From [Eubacterium] eligens ATCC 27750 (GTDB taxonomy: Bacteria; Bacillota; Clostridia; Lachnospirales; Lachnospiraceae): a DNA stretch of 64,000 nt. A program made the translations under genes and the position numbers. The notes beneath the pieces are model-generated. The model saw only the letters and a list, made by a program, of their open reading frames with translations. It ran no database searches and was not told the origin of the DNA. The stretch is taken from positions 1,743,001-1,807,000 of the forward strand of contig NC_012778.1 of assembly GCF_000146185.1 (NCBI RefSeq), in the 5' to 3' direction. Within the stretch, counting starts at the first letter, position 1; the number at the start of each line of letters is the position of its first letter. This document shows positions 27,069 through 37,290 of the stretch, piece by piece.

Positions 27069-28535
27069 TTACGCATCTTTCTTCTTATAATTAGCAATTC
27101 CGAATATTGCAAGAAGCAATACACACGCAAATATCATCCAGCCAACAAGATAACCTGTTCCCCTTGGTTTAAATGTATCATAATAACCCTTAAGGTATAC
27201 AACTACTATAATAGCCGGAAGTATATAACTCATATAGAATCTTAACCATTCAGGAAGCTTAGGACCTTTTCCTTCATTAGCTTCTTTTCTGAAGCCTTCC
27301 CAGCCCCAGCCATTCTTCTTGGTACAGAATAATACAAATATCATGCTTCCAAGAGGAAGCAGATTATATGAAACAAGGAAATCCTCCAGATCCATAATTG
27401 AACTTCCCGGACCAATAGGCTGGAAAGCTGCAAGCTTGTTAAAGCCTAATACAGCAGGAAGTGAAAGCAGTATCATGAATATAACATTACCTGCAACAAC
27501 CTTTTTCCTTGAAAATCCCTTAAGGTCAATATAAAAAGCAATAATGTTCTCAAACACAGCAATTACAGTTGATAATGCTGCAAATGACATGAATACAAAG
27601 AATGCTGTTCCCCATATTCTTCCTCCCGCCATATGATTAAATATGTTAGGCAGTGTTATAAATAAAAGTGATGGACCGGCACCCGGAGCAACACCATATG
27701 CAAAGCATGCAGGAATAATTATGAATCCTGCCATAAGAGCAACAAATGTATCAATCAGAATTATATTAACAGCCTCTCCACCTATTGTTCTGTCTTTCTT
27801 TAAGTAGCTTCCGAATATCTCCATTGCGCCAATGCCTACACTAAGTGTAAAGAATGCATGTGTCATGGCATCAAATATAACCGGTCCTAAACCTCTTGAT
27901 TTAATAGCATCCAGATTAGGCACCATATAGAATTTAACACCTTCTGATGCATTAGGAAGTACAAGTGAATGAACTGCCAGTACCACAATAAGGATAAGAA
28001 GAAGTAACATCATAACCTTAGTAATCTTCTCAACGCCCTTCTGTAATCCTAATACACATACACCAAACGAAAGTAAAACTGCAACAATCATCCAGATTGT
28101 CATTGTACCAGGCTGTGAAAGCATAGTTCCAAATGCTCCTGAAACCTCATCTGGCTCTAAACCTGCTAACGAACCTCTTGCCTCACGCCATGCATAATAA
28201 AGCATCCATCCTGCAACCATAGTATAGAAAGCCATTAATACATAGCTTCCTACTACCGATACCCATTTGAAATGATGCCATTTACTTCCCTTAGTCTCCA
28301 GTTCTTCAAATGCCCTTGCAGCACCTTTACCGCTTCCTCGTCCTACTGTGAACTCCGCACACATAATAGGAAATCCAAGAATTGCAAGAAATACAAGATA
28401 GATAAGCACGAATGCCGCACCACCATTTTCCCCGCATATGTATGGAAATTTCCACACATTACCAAGTCCCACCGCACACCCGGCAGACACTAAGATAAAG
28501 CCGAGTCGCGAGCCGAATTTTTCTCTCTCTTTCAA
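27069..28535 (-). CDS. sodium-dependent neurotransmitter:sodium symporter family transporter
   Basis: A 488-residue secondary transporter of the NSS (SNF) family, which imports amino acids or related amines with Na+. The N-terminal TM1 motif GFILVSAGCAVGLGNVWKFPYICGENGG contains the unwound substrate/Na+ site; TM6 SVGIGAMEIFGSYLKK and TM8 FVFMSFAALSTVIAVFEN are also typical. About 11-12 TM segments. The start codon is TTG with GGAGG seven bases upstream. The substrate cannot be told from the sequence. Confidence 0.93.
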   Translation of the reverse strand: MKEREKFGSRLGFILVSAGCAVGLGNVWKFPYICGENGGAAFVLIYLVFLAILGFPIMCAEFTVGRGSGKGAARAFEELETKGSKWHHFKWVSVVGSYVLMAFYTMVAGWMLYYAWREARGSLAGLEPDEVSGAFGTMLSQPGTMTIWMIVAVLLSFGVCVLGLQKGVEKITKVMMLLLLILIVVLAVHSLVLPNASEGVKFYMVPNLDAIKSRGLGPVIFDAMTHAFFTLSVGIGAMEIFGSYLKKDRTIGGEAVNIILIDTFVALMAGFIIIPACFAYGVAPGAGPSLLFITLPNIFNHMAGGRIWGTAFFVFMSFAALSTVIAVFENIIAFYIDLKGFSRKKVVAGNVIFMILLSLPAVLGFNKLAAFQPIGPGSSIMDLEDFLVSYNLLPLGSMIFVLFCTKKNGWGWEGFRKEANEGKGPKLPEWLRFYMSYILPAIIVVVYLKGYYDTFKPRGTGYLVGWMIFACVLLLAIFGIANYKKKDA

Positions 28536-28608
28536 AATAAAACCTCCATCGTTAATATATTTACATTAATTAAGATTGTATCATATATTACTATATTTTC
28601 ACAGCCAA

Positions 28609-30309
28609 TTATTTCATACTCTCACTGACTTCTGATGTAATAGTCTGACCGCCCTGTTCATTCCATTCTTTTACAAATCTATCGAAGTAAGATATATCTT
28701 CTTCTCCGCTTATAATCTTTAAATATGCCTCTTTTTCTTTAGCCTTAAGTCTCCACCAATGGCTCTTCATTGTGTCTGTGGTCTTAAAATAAAGCGAGTC
28801 AACTACCTTTATATTATCCTGTGCAATCAGACTGCATGCCTTAATTCTTGACATATACGCTGCCCATTGCGTACTTGTTTTGTTAGCATTCTTGATATAC
28901 TCACTACACGCATCATAAAATGAGCGTTCAAGAAGTTCCAGACTGTCAGGATTCTTTCTTCCTGAAATTGTGGCATCTATATTCCTGTAACATATTGAAA
29001 GTGCATTATTGTAATCAACATTTATTGATAAAGGTCTTGCCGTAGGTTCAACATTAAGCTGATAGTAATTCTTGAATTCTTCTGAGTCTGTACAGTCAAA
29101 TCTTACCTTATCGAACATGACGCTTATCATCTTTGCTGCAATCTCAGGATGTTCATAGCCCTTTCTTACAACAACATATTTGTAACACGGATTCTGACTG
29201 TGATAACTCGTTGTCCCATCCGAATCTGTTGCTATTAAATATGGCTGCCAGTCTGCATCCGGATTCCTGCTTACTGCATTAGCAAGCGGATTATTCGGTG
29301 CCCACCATGGTCCGAAAAACGAGCCACACAGACCATTCTCTATAAGCTCACATATATTGGTTGATGTACGCAGAAGAAAATCATTATCTATAACGCCCTG
29401 ATTGTACAGACTGCTTATATATGAAAGTGCTTCTTTTGCCTCATTTGTAACCGAACCATATACAATCTCACCATCGTCGTTCATTATCCACTGCTTTGGA
29501 TACGCTCCAAAGCAGGCAAATATTATATCCAGCAGAAATTCACTGCTGTAACCACATTCACCTGTCACATCTGTATCCACTGCAAGCCCCACTGTATTAG
29601 GTTTTCCGGACGCATCCACGCCATTATTTCCAGGGTCTTCTGATATAAAATGCTTCACTATATTAACAACATCATCAATAGTGTGTGGCTCTGACAATCC
29701 AAGCTTATCCATCCAGTCTTTTCTTAACCACACAAGATTAGGTCCATCTGTTATATTAGTCTCCGGCAGTGCCATTATCTTTCCATCATATGTAACCATA
29801 TCCTTAAGTGAATCGCCATAGCTTTCATACATTTTCCTGATTCTGTCACTTATACAGTTATTGTAGCTTTCTGTAAGGTCCTCTATAAGTCCTGCTTCCA
29901 CTAACTGTTCAACCTCATCCTGACTTGATACAACCATAATATCCGGAAGGCTTCCCATTGAGATTACCATTGAAACATTAGTGTCATACTGGCTGTCGTT
30001 TGCTTCAAATACATCAACATTCTGCACATTTATCACAGACTTAATATAGCGTGTGTACGCATTATCCGTATAAGTGTCATTCTCCGGCATATTGGAATTA
30101 TTAACACTTGTCATCTTTCCAAGTGTATATTCTATAGTCTCCGGGTAAGCTCCGAATGGAGTTGTTCTCGCTTCTTCCATTCTCGCATTGTATTCTTCAT
30201 TATCATTAGACACAAAACCAGCCGGGCTTTTACACCCGGCTAATATAAGCATTATTCCTGTGACACCAAATGCCACACATTTTTTTAATGTTTGCTTTAA
30301 TCTATTCAT
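28609..30309 (-). CDS. extracellular solute-binding lipoprotein (LplA-like, sugar ABC transporter)
   Basis: A 566-residue lipoprotein: signal peptide with lipobox LILAGC (Cys26), followed by an extended solute-binding fold of the LplA class used for complex oligosaccharides (SMGSLPDIMVVSS, YDGKIMALPETN, LVWLRKDWMDKLGL). It is the last gene of the locus, 4 bases after the MalG-like permease, and is a second, structurally different binding protein beside the MalE-like one at 32533-33786. It may present longer or different glucans to the same permease. The exact ligand is unknown. Confidence 0.87.
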   Translation of the reverse strand: MNRLKQTLKKCVAFGVTGIMLILAGCKSPAGFVSNDNEEYNARMEEARTTPFGAYPETIEYTLGKMTSVNNSNMPENDTYTDNAYTRYIKSVINVQNVDVFEANDSQYDTNVSMVISMGSLPDIMVVSSQDEVEQLVEAGLIEDLTESYNNCISDRIRKMYESYGDSLKDMVTYDGKIMALPETNITDGPNLVWLRKDWMDKLGLSEPHTIDDVVNIVKHFISEDPGNNGVDASGKPNTVGLAVDTDVTGECGYSSEFLLDIIFACFGAYPKQWIMNDDGEIVYGSVTNEAKEALSYISSLYNQGVIDNDFLLRTSTNICELIENGLCGSFFGPWWAPNNPLANAVSRNPDADWQPYLIATDSDGTTSYHSQNPCYKYVVVRKGYEHPEIAAKMISVMFDKVRFDCTDSEEFKNYYQLNVEPTARPLSINVDYNNALSICYRNIDATISGRKNPDSLELLERSFYDACSEYIKNANKTSTQWAAYMSRIKACSLIAQDNIKVVDSLYFKTTDTMKSHWWRLKAKEKEAYLKIISGEEDISYFDRFVKEWNEQGGQTITSEVSESMK

Positions 30310-30313
30310 ATAT

Positions 30314-31162
30314 CTAACCCTTCACTGCACCTGTCATGCTTTCATTATAACATCTTTGCATTATCATAAACAAGGCTGCAATTGGAATTGATATAAGAAC
30401 TGCTCCTGCTGCAAATCTTGTGTACCATACATCAACATACTCCTTTTCAAGCATCTGCCACAAGCCGATTGCTACAGTATAATACTTCGCATTTGCCCTG
30501 CAGATTACTCTTGCAAATATGAAATCCACCCAAGGTGCTATGAATGATGTAAGTATTGTATACACTATAATTGGTTTACTGAGAGGTATTGTTATCTTAG
30601 TAAATACCTGCCACTTCGTCGCTCCATCTATCATAGCAGCCTCATCTATTGTCTTAGGGATAGTATCAAAGAATCCCTTTGCAATGTAAAACTGTATTCC
30701 TGATGATGCTGAATATACAAGCACAAGCGCAACTCTTATCATTGCTCCTTCTGAAAGTCCTACTGCTTTAAGTATATAATATACGGCAACCATCGCCATA
30801 AATGCAGGGAAAAGTCCAAGTATCATTGCGATATTCATCATTGCTTTTCTCATCTTAAACTTAAGCCTTGACATACAGTAGGCTACTGACAGTACAAAAA
30901 ATGTTGATATAATACATGAGAATACTGCTACTATCAGAGTATTGGTAAACATTCGTGGAAAATTAAGTATTCCTGTATCTGTAAAAAGCTTTACATAATT
31001 ATCAAGTGAATACTGCTTTGGGAAGAAGGAGCTTGTATAAGCACCCTTCTGAGCCCTGAAGCTTGTGAGGAGTATCCAGAAAAGAGGACTTACCCACACT
31101 ATCGCTAATATTGTAAGCACTGTATGTGCCAGTATATTTTTAATAGTCTTTTTCTTTTTCAC
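30314..31162 (-). CDS. sugar ABC transporter permease, MalG-like
   Basis: A 282-residue permease with six TM segments. The EAA loop reads IPKTIDEAAMIDGATKWQVFTKITIPLSKPI, the coupling-helix motif of carbohydrate uptake transporters. It overlaps the MalF-like gene by 4 bases. With that subunit it forms the channel for the malto-oligosaccharide-type importer. The usual MalG features, including the C-terminal NGAVKG-type tail (here MTGAVKG), support a maltodextrin-class system. Confidence 0.92.
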   Translation of the reverse strand: MKKKKTIKNILAHTVLTILAIVWVSPLFWILLTSFRAQKGAYTSSFFPKQYSLDNYVKLFTDTGILNFPRMFTNTLIVAVFSCIISTFFVLSVAYCMSRLKFKMRKAMMNIAMILGLFPAFMAMVAVYYILKAVGLSEGAMIRVALVLVYSASSGIQFYIAKGFFDTIPKTIDEAAMIDGATKWQVFTKITIPLSKPIIVYTILTSFIAPWVDFIFARVICRANAKYYTVAIGLWQMLEKEYVDVWYTRFAAGAVLISIPIAALFMIMQRCYNESMTGAVKG

Positions 31163-32496
31163 TGGAATCCCTCCTCATCTTTATACGCTTTCGTTCTTCT
31201 GTATACAAGCAGTGAACCAATTGCTAAGAATATGAATGTCATAATACCGATAACAGCACCAAGATTATAATACTGATAATCTATTGTCATCTTGTACAGC
31301 CATGTTACCAGAAGGTCTGTCTTTCCTGCTGTTGCACCTGCCATAACCGGATCTCCCTTAGTCAGCAGGTAAACAATGTTAAAGTTGTTAATATTAGCAG
31401 TAAATGTAGTAATAAGATATGGTGCCGTTACAAATAACATATATGGCATTGTTATCTTAATAAACTTGACAAATCCATTAGCTCCATCTACATCTGCTGC
31501 CTCATACAGCTCCATAGGTATATTCTGTAATATACCTGTAACCTGCAGAATAGTATATGGAATACCTATCCACAGATTTACCACGATTACTGTAATTCTT
31601 GCCCAAGTCGCATTTGTAAAGAATGGCAGTGATTTTGTTATCCAGCCTGCATTCTTTAAAACAACATTTATAATTCCATCCTGTGCCAGCATGCTTCTGA
31701 CAATAAGAAGTGAAACAAACTGTGGAATTGCGATTGAAAGTATAAATATAAATCTCCAGAAAGCCTTGAATTTCGTACCTTTTCTGTTGATAAGCAGTGC
31801 AACAAGTATTCCGAATATGTAATTAAGAAATGTTGCAAATATTGCCCACACTATAGTCCAGCCAAATACTGACCAGAAAGACTGTCCTATCATGCTTCCT
31901 GAATCGAATATCTGCTTGAAATTCTCAAGTCCTACCCAGTCGAAAAGCACCAGATGGCTGTCAACCTTACTATAATTAGTGAATGCCATGCTTATCATGA
32001 AAATAAGCGGAAGTATTGTGAATATAAGCACACCTGATACTGGAAGTGTAAGCAGCAGCTTATGAAGATTCTCATTAAACAGCGACTTCACGTCTTCTGC
32101 AAATGTGTTTATATGCTTTCCTTTTTCCTTTAACAGCTCCAGCTTATATGAGCTTTTTACAGCACTAGCTGCAACTATTATATAAGCTATAACAATGAAT
32201 ATTGTTGCTATTCCATACAGAAGCATAAGAAGTGAATTATCACCTGCAACATACTCATATATTCCAAGCTTTTCATTCCAGACCTCCTGCTGCGGTCTGC
32301 TTCCAAGACCTGGAAGCATCGCAAGGCAGTTAATTCCCTTCATAATCATAAAGCATACAAAGGCTGCTTCTATAGCTATATACATAATTCCCTTTATAAT
32401 CTGCTTTCCTACAAGATTACCAAGTCCCGGAATCAGAATGCTTAACTTCGTAAATATATTTCCTTTTCTAAATGATTCAGTGAACTTAACTGCCAT
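31159..32496 (-). CDS. sugar ABC transporter permease, MalF-like
   Basis: A 445-residue permease. The N-terminal ~140 residues hold two to three extra TM segments, as in Gram-positive MdxF/MalC proteins. The core has six TM segments and the EAA loop IPMELYEAADVDGANGFVKFIKITMPYM. The segment NFNIVYLLTKGDP is typical of maltodextrin MalF proteins. It follows the MalE-like gene by 36 bases and overlaps malG. No ATPase gene is present in the cluster; a shared MsmX-type ATPase elsewhere is the expected partner. Confidence 0.92.
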   Translation of the reverse strand: MAVKFTESFRKGNIFTKLSILIPGLGNLVGKQIIKGIMYIAIEAAFVCFMIMKGINCLAMLPGLGSRPQQEVWNEKLGIYEYVAGDNSLLMLLYGIATIFIVIAYIIVAASAVKSSYKLELLKEKGKHINTFAEDVKSLFNENLHKLLLTLPVSGVLIFTILPLIFMISMAFTNYSKVDSHLVLFDWVGLENFKQIFDSGSMIGQSFWSVFGWTIVWAIFATFLNYIFGILVALLINRKGTKFKAFWRFIFILSIAIPQFVSLLIVRSMLAQDGIINVVLKNAGWITKSLPFFTNATWARITVIVVNLWIGIPYTILQVTGILQNIPMELYEAADVDGANGFVKFIKITMPYMLFVTAPYLITTFTANINNFNIVYLLTKGDPVMAGATAGKTDLLVTWLYKMTIDYQYYNLGAVIGIMTFIFLAIGSLLVYRRTKAYKDEEGFQ

Positions 32497-32532
32497 TATG
32501 CGCCACTCCTTTCAGCATTTAATCCCTATCAA

Positions 32533-33786
32533 TTATTTTGCGATTGATGTATTAATCTGCTTATAGAAATCCTGTGTCTTAGCTGCTGCATTATCTGCTG
32601 TTATTTCACCATTTACGATTGCCTTAGCAAAGTTCTGTGCAGGTGCCCAGTAATCATTCATGCCTGTTACTGTTGGCTGGATTACTGATGTCTTGTTAAA
32701 TGTATCATTCTGTGCTGTTACAAGTGCATCCTTCTTTACTTCATCAGTTGCAAGAAGCTCTGTATTACAAGGAATAACACCTCTTAATTCATAGTGCTTC
32801 TTCTGTGCATCCTTGCTTCCAAGATACTTTGCAAGTGCAACTGCTACCTGCTGATACTTGCAGTTAGGATTAACTGCGATTGCCTTAGAACCTGCAAATG
32901 CTAACATCTGCTTGTCTTTTCCACCAATCTTTACTGTAGGAAGTGAAACTGCTCCAAAATTGTCTCCAAGAATCTCTTTAACACTCTTATAATCCCATGA
33001 TCCTGAGAAGTAAGCTCCAACTGAACCATCTCTTAAGCCAGCGATACCAACACCCTGAAGGTCATTGACAAAGTTAGGATTATTTACAAGTGAAACCATT
33101 GCCTGTGTTGCCTGTGTTCCCTTATCTCCTGAGATATCAACACCTGCTGAATTATCTTTTCCGTCTTTTCCAAAATATTTACATCCATTAGCAAGGAAGA
33201 ATGATGACATATACCAGCCCTCTGTAATATTGAAAGCCACCTTATTCTTCTCAAGCATCTTATCAAGGCTCTTTACATCACTGTCTGTGAATTTGCTCTT
33301 GTCATAGTACATAAACCATGTATTAGTTGTAAATGGTACTCCGTATACAGCCCCATCTACTGATACTGAATCCACAATTGCATCTGAGTTAGTTTTCTTA
33401 ACATAATCTGCTGTCTCTCCACCAAACTTTGCAATAGCGTTAGCATCAACAAGTGTCTGAAGCTGGTCGTTAGCAAAGAAGTATACATCTCCTGAATTCT
33501 CTGGATCCTGTGGAACTATCTTTCCTGCGTCCTGCTCTGAGCATACACCGTATTCAAATGTTAAATCCCAGTCAGGATGCTCTGAATTAAACTGGTCACA
33601 CATTGTCTGAAGCCATTTGCCGTTCTCATCTGCCTGATCTTCTGCACAGCCCCATACCTTGATTGTAGCTGTGATTTTTTCCTCGCCTGCTGCTGTGTCA
33701 TCCTTTTTAGCATTGCCACAACCTACAAAAAGTGACCCACACATTGTTGCTGCCATCACTGCAGCCGCTAATCTCTTAAACTTCAT
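32533..33786 (-). CDS. maltose/malto-oligosaccharide-type solute-binding lipoprotein
   Basis: A 417-residue lipoprotein with lipobox SLFVGCG (Cys23) and a MalE-like binding fold: KVWGCAEDQ, GKIVPQDPENSGDVYFFANDQLQ, YGVPFTTNTWFMYYDKSKF, GSWDYKSVKEILGDNFGAVSLPTVKIGG and SKAIAVNPN. These segments match maltodextrin-binding proteins of Gram-positive bacteria. First gene of the transporter operon, with a separate promoter region and GGAGGG before the ATG. The nearby phosphorylase supports an alpha-glucan ligand; this remains inference. Confidence 0.9.
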   Translation of the reverse strand: MKFKRLAAAVMAATMCGSLFVGCGNAKKDDTAAGEEKITATIKVWGCAEDQADENGKWLQTMCDQFNSEHPDWDLTFEYGVCSEQDAGKIVPQDPENSGDVYFFANDQLQTLVDANAIAKFGGETADYVKKTNSDAIVDSVSVDGAVYGVPFTTNTWFMYYDKSKFTDSDVKSLDKMLEKNKVAFNITEGWYMSSFFLANGCKYFGKDGKDNSAGVDISGDKGTQATQAMVSLVNNPNFVNDLQGVGIAGLRDGSVGAYFSGSWDYKSVKEILGDNFGAVSLPTVKIGGKDKQMLAFAGSKAIAVNPNCKYQQVAVALAKYLGSKDAQKKHYELRGVIPCNTELLATDEVKKDALVTAQNDTFNKTSVIQPTVTGMNDYWAPAQNFAKAIVNGEITADNAAAKTQDFYKQINTSIAK

Positions 33787-33848
33787 AAAAAACCCTCCTT
33801 AATAATTATCCGAGACAGCTTTGATTACTGTCCTCTTTTGATAATCTA

Positions 33849-33877
33849 ATTATATTAAGGAGGGGTTAATATTAAAA
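33849..33877 (-). promoter_or_regulatory. putative promoter of the malE-like operon
   Basis: On the minus strand a TATAAT -10 lies 17 bases after TTTTAA, a poor -35. A weak -35 with a perfect -10 suits an activator-dependent promoter, in line with the AraC-type regulators next door. A dyad GACAG/CTGTC (~33811-33831) lies between it and the ribosome binding site. Confidence 0.5.
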
Positions 33878-33899
33878 TATAAGATATTTTAGAAACATA

Positions 33900-35657
33900 T
33901 CAGTTTTTTGTGTTGTATGGTTTTGCCGGGAATTTTATTGTTATTGTTGTTCCCTCATCAGGTATGCTCTGCACTTCCAGATGATAGCTTTCGCCGTAAT
34001 AAAGTCTTATTCTGTCATTAACATTTCTTGCACCATACCCTTTTGACTGGACTGTTAAGAAGTTTTGTGCAGTTTCTTTGTCCATTCCTACACCGTTATC
34101 AGACACTGTTACACATACAAGCTTTTTACCTTCTTCATCCGTCTGCATCTTGGCCTCTACTGTTATTACACCTTTCCTGTCTGTCAGCAGATCTATACCG
34201 TGGTCTATTGCATTTTCTACCAATGGCTGGAGTATAAGGTTTAAAGATTCGCATGGCATAACTTCCTCTGATACATTTATCACCACATCAAATGAGTTGT
34301 CATGCATTATCTGCTGAATCTTAAGATACGACTGCATGTTGCTTAATTCCTGCTCAAAGCTTAGTATATTCTTTCCCTTATTAAGCGATGTACGGTAGTA
34401 GTTAGACAATGCAAGTGTTATCTCACTTATATCCTCCTGCTCATATTCTATTGCTTTCCAGTTGATAAGCGATAATGAATTGTAGAGAAAATGCGGATTA
34501 ATCTGTGCCCTTAATGCCCGCATCTCTGATTCTTTCTGGCTTATACGTCCTTCATATACCTGCGTGATAAGATTCTTAATCTGGGTTGTCATGCTGTTAA
34601 AGCTATGAATAAGGTCACCTATTTCATCTTTGTCCTGTGTATTAATTACCGCATCAAAGTCTCCATTTTCAACCTTTGCCATACTGTTTTTTAATTTATT
34701 AATTCTTCTTGTAATGAAGCCTGTTGTAAATATACTCGCCGCAGCGGCACCTGCAACTGCTACCACAAATGCAACTACAATCATTGTAATCATTGAATTA
34801 GCTGACCTGAGCACAAGTTTTCTTGGTTCATAGACATATACTGTCCATCCGGTAACAGAGCTTTCCTTCTTTACTACAGAATAACCCTCTGTATTTCCAC
34901 ATGTATCATTATCCCATTCTGCCCCGTCGATTAACGAAAGCAGTTTCTTGCTGTTTAATCTGTATCTGGTGTTATTGTTTTCAAATGTGTCACTGCTGCA
35001 TATAACTTTTCCATCAGCGTCAAGCACCACCATTCCGCAGTTCTGCTCAAGACCACCTGTAAATGAACTCATCATGCTGTCATAATCAACATCTATGTAC
35101 ATGATTCCAAGAATTCCTAACTGGTCAAGCGTTGACATTTTTCGTGCTGAAACAAGTGTCCTGCTGTCTTCATCAACAAACCACTGTATCTTAGTGCTTT
35201 CAGCAGCAGAATTATAAAAAGGTCTGTCTTTTATCTCTTCTATTGGAGCTATAGTCGTATCATGTTTAATAGCTTTATCCACATATATTGTTACTCTGTT
35301 AATATCATTGTGAAAATACTTTAATGATGAAAGCATAGGGTCAAATGTAGTGACAATCTGGTTATACATCTCATATGTGCTTTTGTAATCGTATGAAAGC
35401 ACTCCCGACAGCGTATCATTAAATGTTATATAATTAGACAGATTATCATACACCTCTATCTGCCCATCCACCGTTGTAACAGACTGTTCAATTGTCCCCT
35501 TGATGCTCTTTAAGTCCCTGTCCATAAGAATGTTTCTCATCTGACAGTATGCAAAAACAAAAAGCACAATCAGGGGAATAAGTCCGGTCACTACATATAT
35601 GATGACAAGCTTGTTCTGCAATCTTATATCATTGATTTTCTGCTTAATCTTTTTCAA
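33900..35657 (-). CDS. YesM-family sensor histidine kinase
   Basis: A 585-residue membrane kinase. TM1 (~17-39), an extracytoplasmic dCache-like domain (~42-285), TM2 (~288-314), HAMP (~315-368), a His_kinase domain with RAQINPHFLYNSL (phospho-acceptor His389) and a HATPase domain with DNGVGMD and GYGARNVNDR. This architecture is that of YesM-type kinases that sense extracellular sugars or binding-protein complexes. It overlaps the response regulator by 4 bases and is followed by the transporter operon it most likely controls. Confidence 0.95.
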   Translation of the reverse strand: MKKIKQKINDIRLQNKLVIIYVVTGLIPLIVLFVFAYCQMRNILMDRDLKSIKGTIEQSVTTVDGQIEVYDNLSNYITFNDTLSGVLSYDYKSTYEMYNQIVTTFDPMLSSLKYFHNDINRVTIYVDKAIKHDTTIAPIEEIKDRPFYNSAAESTKIQWFVDEDSRTLVSARKMSTLDQLGILGIMYIDVDYDSMMSSFTGGLEQNCGMVVLDADGKVICSSDTFENNNTRYRLNSKKLLSLIDGAEWDNDTCGNTEGYSVVKKESSVTGWTVYVYEPRKLVLRSANSMITMIVVAFVVAVAGAAAASIFTTGFITRRINKLKNSMAKVENGDFDAVINTQDKDEIGDLIHSFNSMTTQIKNLITQVYEGRISQKESEMRALRAQINPHFLYNSLSLINWKAIEYEQEDISEITLALSNYYRTSLNKGKNILSFEQELSNMQSYLKIQQIMHDNSFDVVINVSEEVMPCESLNLILQPLVENAIDHGIDLLTDRKGVITVEAKMQTDEEGKKLVCVTVSDNGVGMDKETAQNFLTVQSKGYGARNVNDRIRLYYGESYHLEVQSIPDEGTTITIKFPAKPYNTKN

Positions 35658-37198
35658 CTCAATTCTCCCTGATCCCTGAATTTCTGAGGACTTATACCAA
35701 AGTACTCCCTGAAGCTCTGTACAAAATATGAAACATTTGGATAACCCACCTGCTCACTTATATTCACAATCTTCATGTTCGTACCGGTAAGCAGTTCCTT
35801 AGCCTTCTCCATTCTGTACTGTTTAATATATTTGCTCAGATTCTGTCCTGTTTCCTTCTTAAAAAGTGAACTTAAATAGCTTGGTGCAAGATAAACCATA
35901 TCCGCAAGCTGCTGTGCGCCAATCTCCTCACCATAATGGTTATGTATATAATTCTTTACGGTCTCAATCTCCCGGTGTGACGTGGCCGGCTCTTTTCCAA
36001 AACTCTTTTCCAACAAATCAATATAGTTATTCACTATATCCATAATGCATGAGAAATCCTCCGACTTATACAGTCTGTCAATCTCCCTGCCAAATTCCGC
36101 CTCATCAGCACCCGGAATATTGTCATAGAAATCTTTTAACAGATTGGAAAATACGAACTTGATGTATATATGTGAGAAGTTCGACTGCCCCCTGTATTTC
36201 TTACACAATGCATCAAAATGTATCCGTAAAAATGTGATATCCTTCATCTTGATATCCTGCTTCATCTGCTTCATAAGTGCATCATCATCAATCTGTACAA
36301 GCACAGGTGTATCTTCACTGATATTATCAGAAAAAATATATCTTCCTGTCTCATAAAACTTATTATTCATCAGTGTATCAACTGCATCCATTACCTGTGG
36401 AAGCTCATGATAATCGTTGAATAAACCGGACACAGCAATATACATAAACTGTCCTGTCTTTCTATATATATAGTCATGAATATTTGTAAACATTTCTTCA
36501 ATGTTCTTATCAATATTACCATCTGCTGTGAATGATTTATCAGAAAATATGATAACTGACTGTAACGGGTTAAGATTAAGGTACTGATAATCCAGTTCCC
36601 CGGTTATCTCTTTAAATATGTCTTCACCTGTATCATATTTCCCAAAGAAATCAGTATTGAATTCTATAAGTGCAAGTCTGTTATACCCTGCCAGAAAATC
36701 CCCATTATCAAGTATTCCTGATGCATCACCGGAGTTGAGCAGCGTATACATGTAGTACTGTTTTATAAAGTTAGCCTGCCTGTTATAGTCCTCATCCTTC
36801 TTGTGTTCCTCGTCAAGCTCTGTTATAACCCCTGTAATTGTCGAACTGAATTCTGACGGATCAACCGGCTTTAATATATAATCTTTAACTCCTAATTTAA
36901 CTGCCAGCTTGGCATACTCAAACTCGTTATAGCCTGAGAATATAATTGTCTTTAAACTGATGTCGTTGTGCATCACATTCTTAATAAGCTCTATCCCGTC
37001 CATAAACGGCATCTTAACATCTGTAAGCAGTATATCTATATGTCCAATTCCTGTATTCTTGTCAGATGTCAGATATTCCAGTGCCTGCTTTCCGTTGCAC
37101 GCCTCAAATACTCCAAGCTCAATTCCCATTCTCTTAAGAAGCATTCTTATTCCGCTTCTTTCAATCTTTTCATCATCCACTATAAGTATATTATACAT
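35654..37198 (-). CDS. YesN-family response regulator with AraC DNA-binding domain
   Basis: A 514-residue regulator. The receiver domain (1-~125) has the acidic pocket at DDE, phospho-acceptor Asp in LLTDVKMPFMDG and Lys in YILKPVDP. A ~270-residue middle region has no recognised motif. The C-terminal AraC double HTH (~410-510) includes LADMVYLAPSYLSSLFKKETGQNLSKYI and ISEQVGYPNVSYFVQSFREYFGISPQKFR. Partner of the adjacent YesM kinase by position and 4-base overlap; probable activator of the sugar transporter genes. Confidence 0.95.
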   Translation of the reverse strand: MYNILIVDDEKIERSGIRMLLKRMGIELGVFEACNGKQALEYLTSDKNTGIGHIDILLTDVKMPFMDGIELIKNVMHNDISLKTIIFSGYNEFEYAKLAVKLGVKDYILKPVDPSEFSSTITGVITELDEEHKKDEDYNRQANFIKQYYMYTLLNSGDASGILDNGDFLAGYNRLALIEFNTDFFGKYDTGEDIFKEITGELDYQYLNLNPLQSVIIFSDKSFTADGNIDKNIEEMFTNIHDYIYRKTGQFMYIAVSGLFNDYHELPQVMDAVDTLMNNKFYETGRYIFSDNISEDTPVLVQIDDDALMKQMKQDIKMKDITFLRIHFDALCKKYRGQSNFSHIYIKFVFSNLLKDFYDNIPGADEAEFGREIDRLYKSEDFSCIMDIVNNYIDLLEKSFGKEPATSHREIETVKNYIHNHYGEEIGAQQLADMVYLAPSYLSSLFKKETGQNLSKYIKQYRMEKAKELLTGTNMKIVNISEQVGYPNVSYFVQSFREYFGISPQKFRDQGELS

Positions 37199-37247
37199 AA
37201 ATCTACCCCGAAACCTTCCTCATTCACGAACTTTTGCTCTTATAATG

Positions 37248-37276
37248 ATTATAGCTTCCGGGGCAATTATTATCAA
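37248..37276 (-). promoter_or_regulatory. sigma-A type promoter of the yesN-yesM operon
   Basis: Minus strand: -35 TTGATA, 17-base spacer, -10 TATAAT, about 50 bases before the response regulator start. Confidence 0.8.
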
Positions 37277-37290
37277 CTTATTTAGTTATA